A stretch of DNA of 64,000 nucleotides from Nocardia sp. NBC_01329 (lineage in GTDB: Bacteria; Actinomycetota; Actinomycetes; Mycobacteriales; Mycobacteriaceae). The notes under the pieces are model-generated. The model saw nothing but the letters and a program-made list of their open reading frames with translations. It searched no databases and was not told where the DNA came from. The translations under genes were made by a program, and so were the position numbers. This document shows positions 42,009 to 50,238 of this stretch, piece by piece (position 1 is the stretch's first letter; every line of letters starts with the position of its first letter). The stretch covers positions 2,418,001 to 2,482,000 of the forward strand of contig NZ_CP108381.1 of the NCBI RefSeq assembly GCF_035956715.1. The letters run 5' to 3'.

Positions 42009-43015
42009 GCGAAACCATGGAAATCGAAGCCGCCGGCCGGGTGCTCACCATCAGCAACCCGTCGAAGGTGTATTTCTCTCGGCGCGGTGAGACCAAACTC
42101 GACCTGGTGCGCTACTACGAGAGCGTCGCCGAGCCGTTCTTCCGGGTCAACGGTGGGCGGCCGCTGCTGCTGGAGCGCTACCCCGACGGCGCGTCGGGCA
42201 AATCGTGGTTCCAGAAGCGGGTGCCGAAATCCGCTCCGGACTGGTTGCACACGGTGGAGGTCTCCACTCCCAACGGGACGACCAGTGATGCACTGGTGGC
42301 ACACGATCTGGCCCATGTGCTGTGGGCCGTGAATCAGGGCTGTCTCGGATTCCACGTCTGGCCCAATACGGTGCCCGATCTGCGGATCGCCGATCAGTTG
42401 CGGATCGACCTCGATCCTTCGCCGGGCATCGGTTTCGACGAGCTGCGCACCGCCGCGATACGAACCCGGGAACTATGCGCCGAACTCGGTATCGAAACGT
42501 GGGTCAAGACCTCCGGATCGCGCGGCCTGCATCTCTATATCGCGCTCGAGCCCCGCTGGGACGGATACGAGGTCCGCGCCGCGGCCGTGGCACTGGCCCG
42601 CGAACTGGAACGCCGGTATCCGGACGACATCACCGCGCACTGGTGGAAAGAGGAGCGCGGCAGCCGGGTTTTCGTCGACTACAACCAGAACGCTCCGCAC
42701 AAGACCGTTTTCGGTGCTTGGTGTGTGCGTCCGAAGGTCGGCGCGCAGGTGTCTACACCGGTGCCCTGGGATGAGCTGGATTCCGTTGTCCCCGAGGAAC
42801 TCACGATCAGGACGGTGCCCGCCCGCCTCGCCGAATACGGTGACCCCTGGGAGGCCCGTCCACCACAGAGCATCGAACCGCTGCTGCGGATGTCCGAACG
42901 CGATCTCACATCCGGACTCATGGACGCGCCGTGGCCGCCGCAGTACCCGAAGATGCCCAACGAACCACCGCGGGTGCAGCCCAGCCGCGCCCGCAAACCC
43001 GCTACGGACGGCTGA
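42005..43015 (+). CDS. LigD-type primase-polymerase domain protein (PolDom)
   Basis: The 336-residue protein is a stand-alone archaeo-eukaryotic primase like Rv3730c. It shows FHVWPNTVPDLRIADQLRID and LDPSPG with the metal-binding Asp pair (about 135 and 137), TSGSRGLHLYIAL and VFVDYNQNAPHKT. It adds nucleotides, often ribonucleotides, during end joining or excision repair. ATGA overlap with ligC makes the two a translationally coupled repair unit. Confidence 0.92.
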   Translation: MSETMEIEAAGRVLTISNPSKVYFSRRGETKLDLVRYYESVAEPFFRVNGGRPLLLERYPDGASGKSWFQKRVPKSAPDWLHTVEVSTPNGTTSDALVAHDLAHVLWAVNQGCLGFHVWPNTVPDLRIADQLRIDLDPSPGIGFDELRTAAIRTRELCAELGIETWVKTSGSRGLHLYIALEPRWDGYEVRAAAVALARELERRYPDDITAHWWKEERGSRVFVDYNQNAPHKTVFGAWCVRPKVGAQVSTPVPWDELDSVVPEELTIRTVPARLAEYGDPWEARPPQSIEPLLRMSERDLTSGLMDAPWPPQYPKMPNEPPRVQPSRARKPATDG

Positions 43016-43049
43016 ACGCCCCGCCCGGCGGGACCCCAGATCCGGCGGC

Positions 43050-43751
43050 TCAGTTCCGGCAGTGCACCCGGGGTAGCGATTCGGTGACCAGGGTGCTCAG
43101 CATGTCGACCAGCAGCGCGTGCACCTGTTCCCGGGTCATCGTGCCGCGGGTCAGCCATTCCCGGCCGGCGACCTTCACCAGACCGCCGTAGGCGCGGACC
43201 ATCGCCCGGCGAGGTTCTTCCGATGCCTCGCCGTCGGCCAGGCCGATCATGACCAGCAGTCGCTGCGCGGCGGCGTCGTCGGCCGCGTCCAGGATCTGCT
43301 GCACCTCCGGGTCGTCCCCGACGCCCTCGTGACTGGTCACCTTCACCCAGGTGCTGCCGTGTTCGGAGATGGTGTCGAGCAGCCAGCGCACACTGGCCTC
43401 GACCCGTTCCCGGGTGCTGCCGGTGGGCACCGCGAGTTGGTCGGCGCGCGGCAAGGTGACCATCCGGCGGACCACCGCGAGGTAGAGGTCGCGTTTATTG
43501 CCGAAATAGTGGTTGATCAGGCCGCGGGCGACTCCGGCGCGTTGTGCCAGTTCGGCCGTGGACACCGCAGCGTACGGCCGCTCACCGAACATTTCGATCG
43601 CCTGGGCCAAGATCTGGGCCCGGCGCTCGTCCGGTTCGAGCCGGCGTCGCCGGGGCAGCTCGGTCAGTCCGTCGTCCCCGTGCTCGAACGCACCGGGAGC
43701 TGAGGGGACCTCGGTCGTGGCCGCGGGCTGGGGTTCGAGGTCAGAGCCCAC
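43050..43751 (-). CDS. TetR-family regulator coupled to acyl-CoA dehydrogenase
   Basis: A 45-residue disordered leader precedes the helix-turn-helix (AAVSTAELAQRAGVARGLIN, HYFGNKRDLYLAVV). The 11-bp overlap with the upstream acyl-CoA dehydrogenase gene indicates one transcript and probable feedback control of fatty-acid use. The start is GTG 43751. Confidence 0.9.
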   Translation of the reverse strand: MGSDLEPQPAATTEVPSAPGAFEHGDDGLTELPRRRRLEPDERRAQILAQAIEMFGERPYAAVSTAELAQRAGVARGLINHYFGNKRDLYLAVVRRMVTLPRADQLAVPTGSTRERVEASVRWLLDTISEHGSTWVKVTSHEGVGDDPEVQQILDAADDAAAQRLLVMIGLADGEASEEPRRAMVRAYGGLVKVAGREWLTRGTMTREQVHALLVDMLSTLVTESLPRVHCRN

Positions 43752-44886
43752 GAGCGATGAGATCCTTCATCACCTCGTTGCTGCCGGCGAGGATGCGAAG
43801 CACCCGGGCACCCGTGTACAGCTGGGAGATCGGATACTCGGTCATATAACCGTAGCCGCCGAACAGTTGCAGGCAGCGGTCCACGACGATACCGAGCTGA
43901 TCAGTAGACCAGTACTTCGACATGGCGGCCGATTGGATGTCGAGTTCCCCGCGCAGGTGGCGGGTGATGCAGTCGTCGAGGAATACGCGATTGGTCCGGG
44001 CGATGGTCGCGCATTCGGCCAGTTCGAACTTCGTGTTCTGCATGGCGAAGAGCGGTTTACCGAAGGCTTCGCGGCCCTTGGTGTACTCGACGGTCAGCTC
44101 GACCGCGCGTTCCATCATCGTCACCGCCATGATGGCGGTGACCAGACGCTCCTGGGCCAGTAGTTGCATCATCTGGTAGAAGCCCTGGCCCTCGGCGCCG
44201 CCCAGCAGGTTCGTGACGGGCACCCGCAGTCCGTCGAAGAACAGTTCGGCGGTGTCCTGACCCTTCCCGCCGATCTTGGACAGGATCCGGCCGCGGGTGA
44301 AACCAGGGGTGTTGTCGTCGACCTCGGCGAAGATCAGCGAGACCCCGGCCGCCCCCTGCTCCGGGTCGGTCTTCGCGGCGATGATGATGCCGTCGCAGAG
44401 CCAACCGTTGGAGATGAAGATCTTCGAGCCGGTGATCACGTACTCGTCGCCCTCGCGCACCGCGCGGGTCTTGATCGCCTGCAGATCCGACCCGGTGCCG
44501 GGCTCGGTCATTCCGATGGACAACACCATCTCACCGCTGCTCGCCTCGGGCAGAATTCGCTTCTTCAGCTCATCGGAACCGAATTCGGCCAGGTACGGCG
44601 CGATGATCGAACTGTGGACCGGGATACCGAGGGCACCGTCACCGGCACGTACCTGCTCTTCGATGATCGCGGCCTCATGGGCGAAGGTGCCGCCTCCGCC
44701 GCCGTACTCCTCGGAGACCGCGGGGCAGAGCAGGCCGAGTTCACCGGCACGCCGGTAGAGCGCCTTGTCCGGATGACCCTGTTCGACGAACTTCTCCTCG
44801 TGCGGTACCACTTCCTTCTCGAAGTAGTTGCGCGCGAGTTCCCGAACCGCCTCGACCTCGTCGTCGCTCCATGCGGGGCGTGCCAT
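43741..44886 (-). CDS. Acyl-CoA dehydrogenase (FadE)
   Basis: The 381-residue flavoenzyme shows SIGMTEPGTGSDLQAIKTRA, YVITGSKIFISNGWLCD and QLFGGYGYMTEYPISQLY, with the C-terminal ARVLRILAGSNEVMKDLIA. The Glu of the gly-tyr-gly region and an ordinary length fit a functional FadE that oxidises an acyl-CoA at the alpha,beta position. GAGGA precedes the ATG. It is the first gene of a two-gene unit with TetR. Confidence 0.93.
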   Translation of the reverse strand: MARPAWSDDEVEAVRELARNYFEKEVVPHEEKFVEQGHPDKALYRRAGELGLLCPAVSEEYGGGGGTFAHEAAIIEEQVRAGDGALGIPVHSSIIAPYLAEFGSDELKKRILPEASSGEMVLSIGMTEPGTGSDLQAIKTRAVREGDEYVITGSKIFISNGWLCDGIIIAAKTDPEQGAAGVSLIFAEVDDNTPGFTRGRILSKIGGKGQDTAELFFDGLRVPVTNLLGGAEGQGFYQMMQLLAQERLVTAIMAVTMMERAVELTVEYTKGREAFGKPLFAMQNTKFELAECATIARTNRVFLDDCITRHLRGELDIQSAAMSKYWSTDQLGIVVDRCLQLFGGYGYMTEYPISQLYTGARVLRILAGSNEVMKDLIARGL

Positions 44887-45113
44887 ATCCGCGTCCTCTG
44901 TTCGTGATCACCCGGGCCGGCGCCGATGCGCCGGATCGTCCGGCAACGACTTTTCCGCACTATTGGCGCTATGTCAACGAAGCAGAACCTCGCCATGTCT
45001 GAGAAGCGGAGTCCGCAACAGCGGTCCCAGCGGCCCGGCTGATGTCGCGGCTGCGGGTTTTGCCACAATGGTGGCCACGCTTTCCCAGCTCCCGAAGGAA
45101 ATTTCCCGTACCG

Positions 45114-46544
45114 ATGGCCGAGCCCAGTATCGACCCGACCGATCTAGCCACATGTTTGCGCGTTCTCGACCAGGCAGGACAGCTGGACCCCGGCCATCCG
45201 GATTCGACCACCGTGCAGCGCGCTGTCGGCCGGATGTTCAAGGAACTCAAACGACAGCGCCGCATCTCCGCCCGGCAGGCGGTCCTCGACGCCGACCGCG
45301 CGGTAGTGGCCGCTACGGCCACCGGTTCACCCAACCGGATCGACGACGAGACCGCGGGAATCCCGATCAGTTCCACCTCCGCCGGTGGATCCGCCGGGAC
45401 ACTGCTGCGGCCACGCGGCTGCTATATCTGCAAAGAGAAGTACACCCGGGTCGATGCCTTCTACCACCAGCTGTGCCCGGACTGTGCGGCCACCAGCCAT
45501 CAGCGGCGCGACGCGCGCACCGATCTGTCCGGCCGACGCGCGCTGCTCACCGGCGGGCGCGCCAAGATCGGCATGTACATCGCGCTACGGCTACTGCGTG
45601 ATGGTGCGCATACGACCATCACCACCCGGTTCCCCAACGATGCGATCCGAAGGTTCGCCGCCCAGCCCGACAGCGCCGACTGGTTGCACCGGCTCCGCAT
45701 CGTCGGGATCGACCTGCGTGATCCCGCCCAGGTCGTGGCGCTGGCCGATGACGTCGCGGCGCAGGGTCCGCTGGACATCCTCATCAACAATGCCGCGCAG
45801 ACCGTACGCCGCTCCCCCGGCGCCTACAGTGCCCTGGCCGGCGCCGAGGACGGCCCGCTCCCAGCCGGGCAGTTGCCGGAGAAGGTGACCTTCGGCCAGA
45901 CGACCCGCGCTCATCCCACCGCACTCACCGCCTCGCTCACACCGACCCTTTCCGGTGCGGAGGTGGCCGAACTGGCGCTGGTGGCGGGGTCGGCGACCCC
46001 CGAACGGATCGCGCGCGGAGTCGCGATCGATGCCGGCGGCCTGGTCCCCGACCTCGCCCACACCAACAGCTGGGTACACACCGTGGGCGAGGTCGACCCG
46101 ACCGAACTGCTGGAAGTCCAACTGTGCAATTCGGTCGCGCCGTTCATCCTGGTCTCCCGGCTGCGTCCCACGCTGGCCGCGGCAGCCGCGCGCCGGAAGT
46201 ACGTGGTGAACGTTTCGGCGATGGAAGGGCAGTTCTCCCGCGGCTACAAGGGACCGGGACACCCGCACACCAATATGGCCAAGGCGGCGCTGAACATGCT
46301 CACCCGCACCAGCGCGAACGAGATGTACGGCAGTGACAACATTCTCATGACCGCCGTGGACACCGGCTGGATCACCGACGAGCGCCCGCACTACACCAAG
46401 GTCCGGCTCGCCGACGAGGGATTCCACGCACCGCTGGACCTGGTCGACGGTGCGGCGCGGGTCTACGACCCGATCGTTCGCGGTGAAGCGGGCGAAGACC
46501 TCTACGGCTGCTTCCTGAAGGACTATCGGCCGTCCCCGTGGTGA
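45114..46544 (+). CDS. SDR oxidoreductase with zinc-ribbon-like N-terminal insert
   Basis: The 476-residue protein has a helical lead (DLATCLRVLDQAGQLDPGHP), then CYICKEKYTRVDAFYHQLCP with DC, a CxxC...CxxC zinc-ribbon-like pair, and from about residue 140 an SDR domain: RRALLTGGRAKIGMYIALRL, DILINNAAQTV and SAMEGQFSRGYKGPGHPH in place of the usual YxxxK region, followed by TNMAKAALNML. I recognise this long SDR form from actinobacteria but not its substrate. ATG 45114 is the best start. Confidence 0.75.
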   Translation: MAEPSIDPTDLATCLRVLDQAGQLDPGHPDSTTVQRAVGRMFKELKRQRRISARQAVLDADRAVVAATATGSPNRIDDETAGIPISSTSAGGSAGTLLRPRGCYICKEKYTRVDAFYHQLCPDCAATSHQRRDARTDLSGRRALLTGGRAKIGMYIALRLLRDGAHTTITTRFPNDAIRRFAAQPDSADWLHRLRIVGIDLRDPAQVVALADDVAAQGPLDILINNAAQTVRRSPGAYSALAGAEDGPLPAGQLPEKVTFGQTTRAHPTALTASLTPTLSGAEVAELALVAGSATPERIARGVAIDAGGLVPDLAHTNSWVHTVGEVDPTELLEVQLCNSVAPFILVSRLRPTLAAAAARRKYVVNVSAMEGQFSRGYKGPGHPHTNMAKAALNMLTRTSANEMYGSDNILMTAVDTGWITDERPHYTKVRLADEGFHAPLDLVDGAARVYDPIVRGEAGEDLYGCFLKDYRPSPW

Positions 46545-46584
46545 ATTCGGTGCCGTAGTTCATCCGAGGACATACCCTGGAAGG

Positions 46585-46968
46585 GTGTGGTATCGGCTGG
46601 CCGCGGATCTGATCGCCATCCTGCATCTGCTGTTCATCGGCTATGTGGTGGCGGGTGGCTTCCTGGCTTGGCGCTTCCCGCGCACCGTCTGGGCGCACGC
46701 GGCAGCAGTCGCCTGGGGATTCGGTACGATCCTGGTCGGCTACGACTGCCCGCTCACCTATGCGGAGAACTGGGCTCGGCAGCGCGCCGGAGTGGCGGGC
46801 CTGCCGCCGGAAGGTTTTATCGACCACTACCTGACCGGGGTGATCTATCCCGAGAACATGCTCACCGGAGTACAGGTGCTGGTGGCTGCCTGTGTACTGG
46901 TGTCATGGGCGGGTCTGTGGTGGCGTGCCCGGCATCCGCAGGGCCCGACCGCGCGGATCGCCGGTTGA
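46585..46968 (+). CDS. DUF2784 membrane protein
   Basis: The 127-residue protein has three to four hydrophobic helices. LIAILHLLFIGYVVAGGFLA, TVWAHAAAVAWGFGTILVGY and CPLTYAENWARQRAG are the DUF2784 signature, ending in a basic tail. Function unknown; found alone in many genomes. GTG 46585. Confidence 0.88.
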   Translation: MWYRLAADLIAILHLLFIGYVVAGGFLAWRFPRTVWAHAAAVAWGFGTILVGYDCPLTYAENWARQRAGVAGLPPEGFIDHYLTGVIYPENMLTGVQVLVAACVLVSWAGLWWRARHPQGPTARIAG

Positions 46969-47268
46969 CCCCAGCGTCCCGGCCGGTGACGGTGCGATGA
47001 CGTCGGCGCGCGGCTGGTCCGTGATTACGAAGACGGGGGAGGCGTCGGCGAGCCGGCCCCCGATCGACTGGCCCGACCCAGGACAGTACCTGGCCGCCAC
47101 CCTCCCGGTTCAGGGGCCGGCCGCCGGCTCGGTACCGGCATTCGTCGCCGCAGCTGACCGGAATCGGGAGGCCGGCGGAATCGCGTCGATCCGGCATCGG
47201 CTGGGCCCCGAGCTGATCGCGGCGAAGTCGGCAACGACCCGGAACGCACCATTTGCCATGATCTTCAT
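46969..47268. other. Gap without a supported gene
   Basis: Frames are open on both strands, but none has a ribosome site, start and domain together. I see no repeat or strong hairpin. The final bases serve as leader of the 47269 gene (AT-rich, no clear ribosome site). Confidence 0.4.
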
Positions 47269-47475
47269 ATGCCCGACATCGACAGTGACCCGATCTGCCG
47301 ACGCTGTAGTCGGCCCGTTCGGGTGGGCCGGGACAACTATGATGTGTTCGAAGGGATGCATTACGTGTGCTTCCACTACGAATTCGAGCACGATCTGTCC
47401 AACTCGGATGTCGACCCAGACGAGGACTGTGGTGTTCCGGGCTGTCCATCGGCTGCGGCAGCTGCATTCGACTGA
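47269..47475 (+). CDS. Small cysteine-rich protein, 68 aa
   Basis: The protein MPDIDSDPICRRCSRPVRVG continues with DNYDVFEGMHYVCFHYEFEH and DPDEDCGVPGCPS. Two CxxC-like pairs (ICRRC and CGVPGC) suggest a zinc-binding fold. The motif DVFEGMHYVCFHYEFEH looks highly constrained; I recall similar short proteins in actinobacteria with no function. Confidence 0.75.
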   Translation: MPDIDSDPICRRCSRPVRVGRDNYDVFEGMHYVCFHYEFEHDLSNSDVDPDEDCGVPGCPSAAAAAFD

Positions 47476-47627
47476 TCGGATGGTCTCTGCAGTGCGTGCG
47501 GCATCGACAGCGAGCCGATCGGCCAACCTGGAAACAGCCACCGTTGGTGCTGCGGACAGTGGGCGGAGAAGGCGATCCCCGAGCACCATTGAACAGCGGC
47601 GACAACAGGCCGTCAGGCTGCGAACGC

Positions 47628-47960
47628 TCAGAGACCGGTCGCGAGCCGCACCACGACCTTGTCCTGGGCGATCTCCTGAACCGTCAAGTCGAGGCCCTCG
47701 GCCGACCCGGTCTCACCGACCGGCACAGTGACCGGCCGGCCCGCCACCGTCAAGGTGACGGTATTGCCCTCCACCGCGGTGAGTTCGGTATCCACCCCCA
47801 GTACGCTGATCTTCGCCTGCACCCCGCGATCGAAGGTTACGGTGCAGCCGCTGACCTCGCACTCACTGCGCGCCCCCGGTCCTGTTGCCGTGCAGGCGGA
47901 AACGCCGAGCGATGCGGCGGAAACGAGCAGGAGGGCGGCGAGCAGCCGTCGAACAGCCAT
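47628..47960 (-). CDS. Small lipoprotein, 110 aa
   Basis: A signal peptide with lipobox VSAC (Cys at about 23) is followed by a short beta-rich domain (CEVSGCTVTFDRGVQAKISV, TVTLTVAGRPVTVPVGE) with a possible disulfide. No family recognised; likely surface-anchored. Stand-alone gene. Confidence 0.75.
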   Translation of the reverse strand: MAVRRLLAALLLVSAASLGVSACTATGPGARSECEVSGCTVTFDRGVQAKISVLGVDTELTAVEGNTVTLTVAGRPVTVPVGETGSAEGLDLTVQEIAQDKVVVRLATGL

Positions 47961-48216
47961 GCGGACAGTGTAGGGAGTGCACCGAGTCGGAACCGGCCCG
48001 ATACCACAGGAATTGATCCGATATCGAATGGCGTGGCTCGAATCAGCGGAAAAGCCGCTCGATTACGCGATAGGCACAGACCTACCGAGTGAGCCGAGTG
48101 ACGTCCGCTGCCCCAGCCCTCGTACCGATCGAACATCGGCAGATGATCTCGGCGAGGCGCGCCGCAGGCCACGCCTCGCCGAAATCGCCGCATGATCATC
48201 GAACCGAATCCGCGAG

Positions 48217-48867
48217 CTAGCGCCCACCGAGGCCGAAGCCCGAATCATCTATTTCGATATCGGGGTCGAGGATGCCGCACACCTTCCAACCGCCATCCTC
48301 TTCCACCAGGTCGTAGGTCGTCGTCGAGGTGGTTTCGCGACCCATGATCTCCATCGTTGTCTCGATGGTGAACGTCCCCTCGCTGCTACCCGAAGCGACG
48401 TCGACACTCTTCAGGGTGGTCTTCGCCTCCGGAAGGTCGGTATCCGGCACGCCGGTCGGCTTGGTCGGGTTCTGCTGCTCGTATTTCGACAACTCGTCCA
48501 TATCCGCCGAGCAGACCAGATCCTCGGGTTCGTAATCCTGATCGACCCATGCCTGAGCGGCGTCGCGCGGATCGTCGTACGCACCCCCCACGATCGAGCC
48601 GCCGCCACCACTCAACAGGAAGAACCCACCTACACCCACAGCGATCAAGACAACGGCGACGCCGCCGATGATGAGCGCGACCTTTCCCCCGTTACCGCCG
48701 GAACGAGGAGGAGCACCATAACCACCGGCGGCGCCGTACCTCGGCGGTCCGGGCGGGTACGGCTGACCGTACTGCCCCGGGTACGGCGGCTGTCCCGGCC
48801 CGGGCTGTCCCGGGTACGGTTGACCGGGTTGATGCTGGTACGGACTGGGCTGTTGCGGGTGACCCAT
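48217..48867 (-). CDS. Proline-rich membrane-anchored protein
   Basis: The first 55 residues are Pro/Gly/Tyr/Gln repeats of the PYPGQ type, in the cytoplasm. One transmembrane helix (KVALIIGGVAVVLIAVGVGG) leads to an outside domain of 130 residues (AAQAWVDQDYEPEDLVCSAD, TTYDLVEEDGGWKVCGI) resembling NTF2-like extracytoplasmic domains of mycobacterial membrane proteins. Two cysteines may pair. Function unknown. Confidence 0.75.
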   Translation of the reverse strand: MGHPQQPSPYQHQPGQPYPGQPGPGQPPYPGQYGQPYPPGPPRYGAAGGYGAPPRSGGNGGKVALIIGGVAVVLIAVGVGGFFLLSGGGGSIVGGAYDDPRDAAQAWVDQDYEPEDLVCSADMDELSKYEQQNPTKPTGVPDTDLPEAKTTLKSVDVASGSSEGTFTIETTMEIMGRETTSTTTYDLVEEDGGWKVCGILDPDIEIDDSGFGLGGR

Positions 48868-49013
48868 ACTGAAGTCCTGTATTCCTTGCTCTCCTGCGCG
48901 TCACCGAGTGGCGCCGCGTCCGAACTCTAATTCCCCCACGACGAGGTGGTGTTAACACCCGGTCCGGATTTCGCTGCCCACATCCGAATCTTTTTCGATC
49001 TCTTCAGATTCGG

Positions 49014-50009
49014 TCAGTACCCGACGTAGCCGGCCCCCTGGGACATATTGACGATGCCGGGCACATCGCTCAGCGAACCGTATCGGTCGATCGCGTAGGC
49101 GGCACCTGCGCAGATATTGTCGACCGGATTCCAGATATCGCCGTGCCCGGGCAGGGCGTGCGCGTCGAAGGTCGGGTCGATCGTCTGCATGAGCCCCTTC
49201 GACGGAGTCCCCGCTTCCGCGTTGCTGTCCCATAGGTTGATGGCGTTGGGATTACCGCTGGATTCCTTCTCGATCATGGTCGCGATGATCGCGGCGTCGG
49301 AGTCCTTGACGTCGTACCCGTTCTCGCGCAGCACCTCGATTGCCTGATCGATCCACTCTGCCAGATCACCGGTGGGCATCTTCGTGGGTCGGCCGGAGGT
49401 GCCGGTGACCTCCTCGCCTGGACTGTCGTCGTCACTATCGGAGGAAGCGGAAGACGAGGGAGAATTACTGCCGCCCAGCAACGAACTGGCAGGAACGCCA
49501 CCGCTCTTGCTACCGGACGAGTCCTGCGGCACTTGCAAGGACTTGTTCTCCAGCTCGTTGTGCGTGGACTGCAGCTTGCCGATCGTGGCGCCGACCGTGA
49601 TATCAATCGCCACGACAGCGTCCAACTGCTGGCGGGTGGTGGGATTGTCCGGAACGCTGTCGACGATATCGATGACCGCATCCCGCAAGTCCTCGAATGT
49701 CCCGGACGCACCGTTGGCGTCGTCGGCGGCCAGCGCGGCCAGCGCGGCGATCTGGTTGTCGAGTGTGTTCCAATCCTCCTTGTAGGCCGCGATCTGCTGA
49801 TCCTTCAGCTGGAACTTCTCCGCCAGATCGCCGTCGCCGGGCAGCTCCCCCGCGTTTTTCGCGAGTTGTTCGGCTGTGAGTGTGTTCGCGCCGCGATCGC
49901 CGAGACTGTTCTGTAGTTCTTTGAGAACCTTTTCGGCGTAGTCCACATACGGGTTCAGAAGGGGAGCGTTCAGGGGGCGCCGGAGCGTCCAGTCCTTCCC
50001 GACGGCCAT
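49014..50009 (-). CDS. Transglycosylase SLT-domain protein without signal peptide
   Basis: The 331-residue protein has a helical N-terminal 150 residues (LNPYVDYAEKVLKELQNSLG, NELENKSLQVPQD), a Ser/Asp-rich linker and a C-terminal lysozyme-like domain: IATMIEKESSGNPNAINLWD with the catalytic Glu, SKGLMQTIDPTFDAH, and VDNICAGAAYAIDRYG. No signal peptide is present; the helical start suggests an alternative route such as type VII secretion or a phage-tail-like role. ATG 50009 is backed by AAGAAGG; earlier starts look spurious. Confidence 0.85.
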   Translation of the reverse strand: MAVGKDWTLRRPLNAPLLNPYVDYAEKVLKELQNSLGDRGANTLTAEQLAKNAGELPGDGDLAEKFQLKDQQIAAYKEDWNTLDNQIAALAALAADDANGASGTFEDLRDAVIDIVDSVPDNPTTRQQLDAVVAIDITVGATIGKLQSTHNELENKSLQVPQDSSGSKSGGVPASSLLGGSNSPSSSASSDSDDDSPGEEVTGTSGRPTKMPTGDLAEWIDQAIEVLRENGYDVKDSDAAIIATMIEKESSGNPNAINLWDSNAEAGTPSKGLMQTIDPTFDAHALPGHGDIWNPVDNICAGAAYAIDRYGSLSDVPGIVNMSQGAGYVGY

Positions 50010-50238
50010 CGCCCACCTTCTTTCACCCAATACACCACGATGTATCCAATAGAGTTCCATTCGATGCCGCAGCCGAGTCCTCCCGCTGGTGAGAACGCCC
50101 TTCGGCGCACATCGCCACGACCGATGAGAAACCTCTCCGGCACGCCGCCGTATCCCGCGCGACTCTCGTCGTGTCCACCGCCGCCCCGCTTCCACCGACT
50201 AGGTTCGACACCGAAACCGAACCGTCAGGAGGAACCCT

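Noticed and set aside
47110..47589. A 159-codon minus-strand frame
   Set aside because: It is antisense to the small cysteine-rich gene at 47269, whose motif is more convincing.
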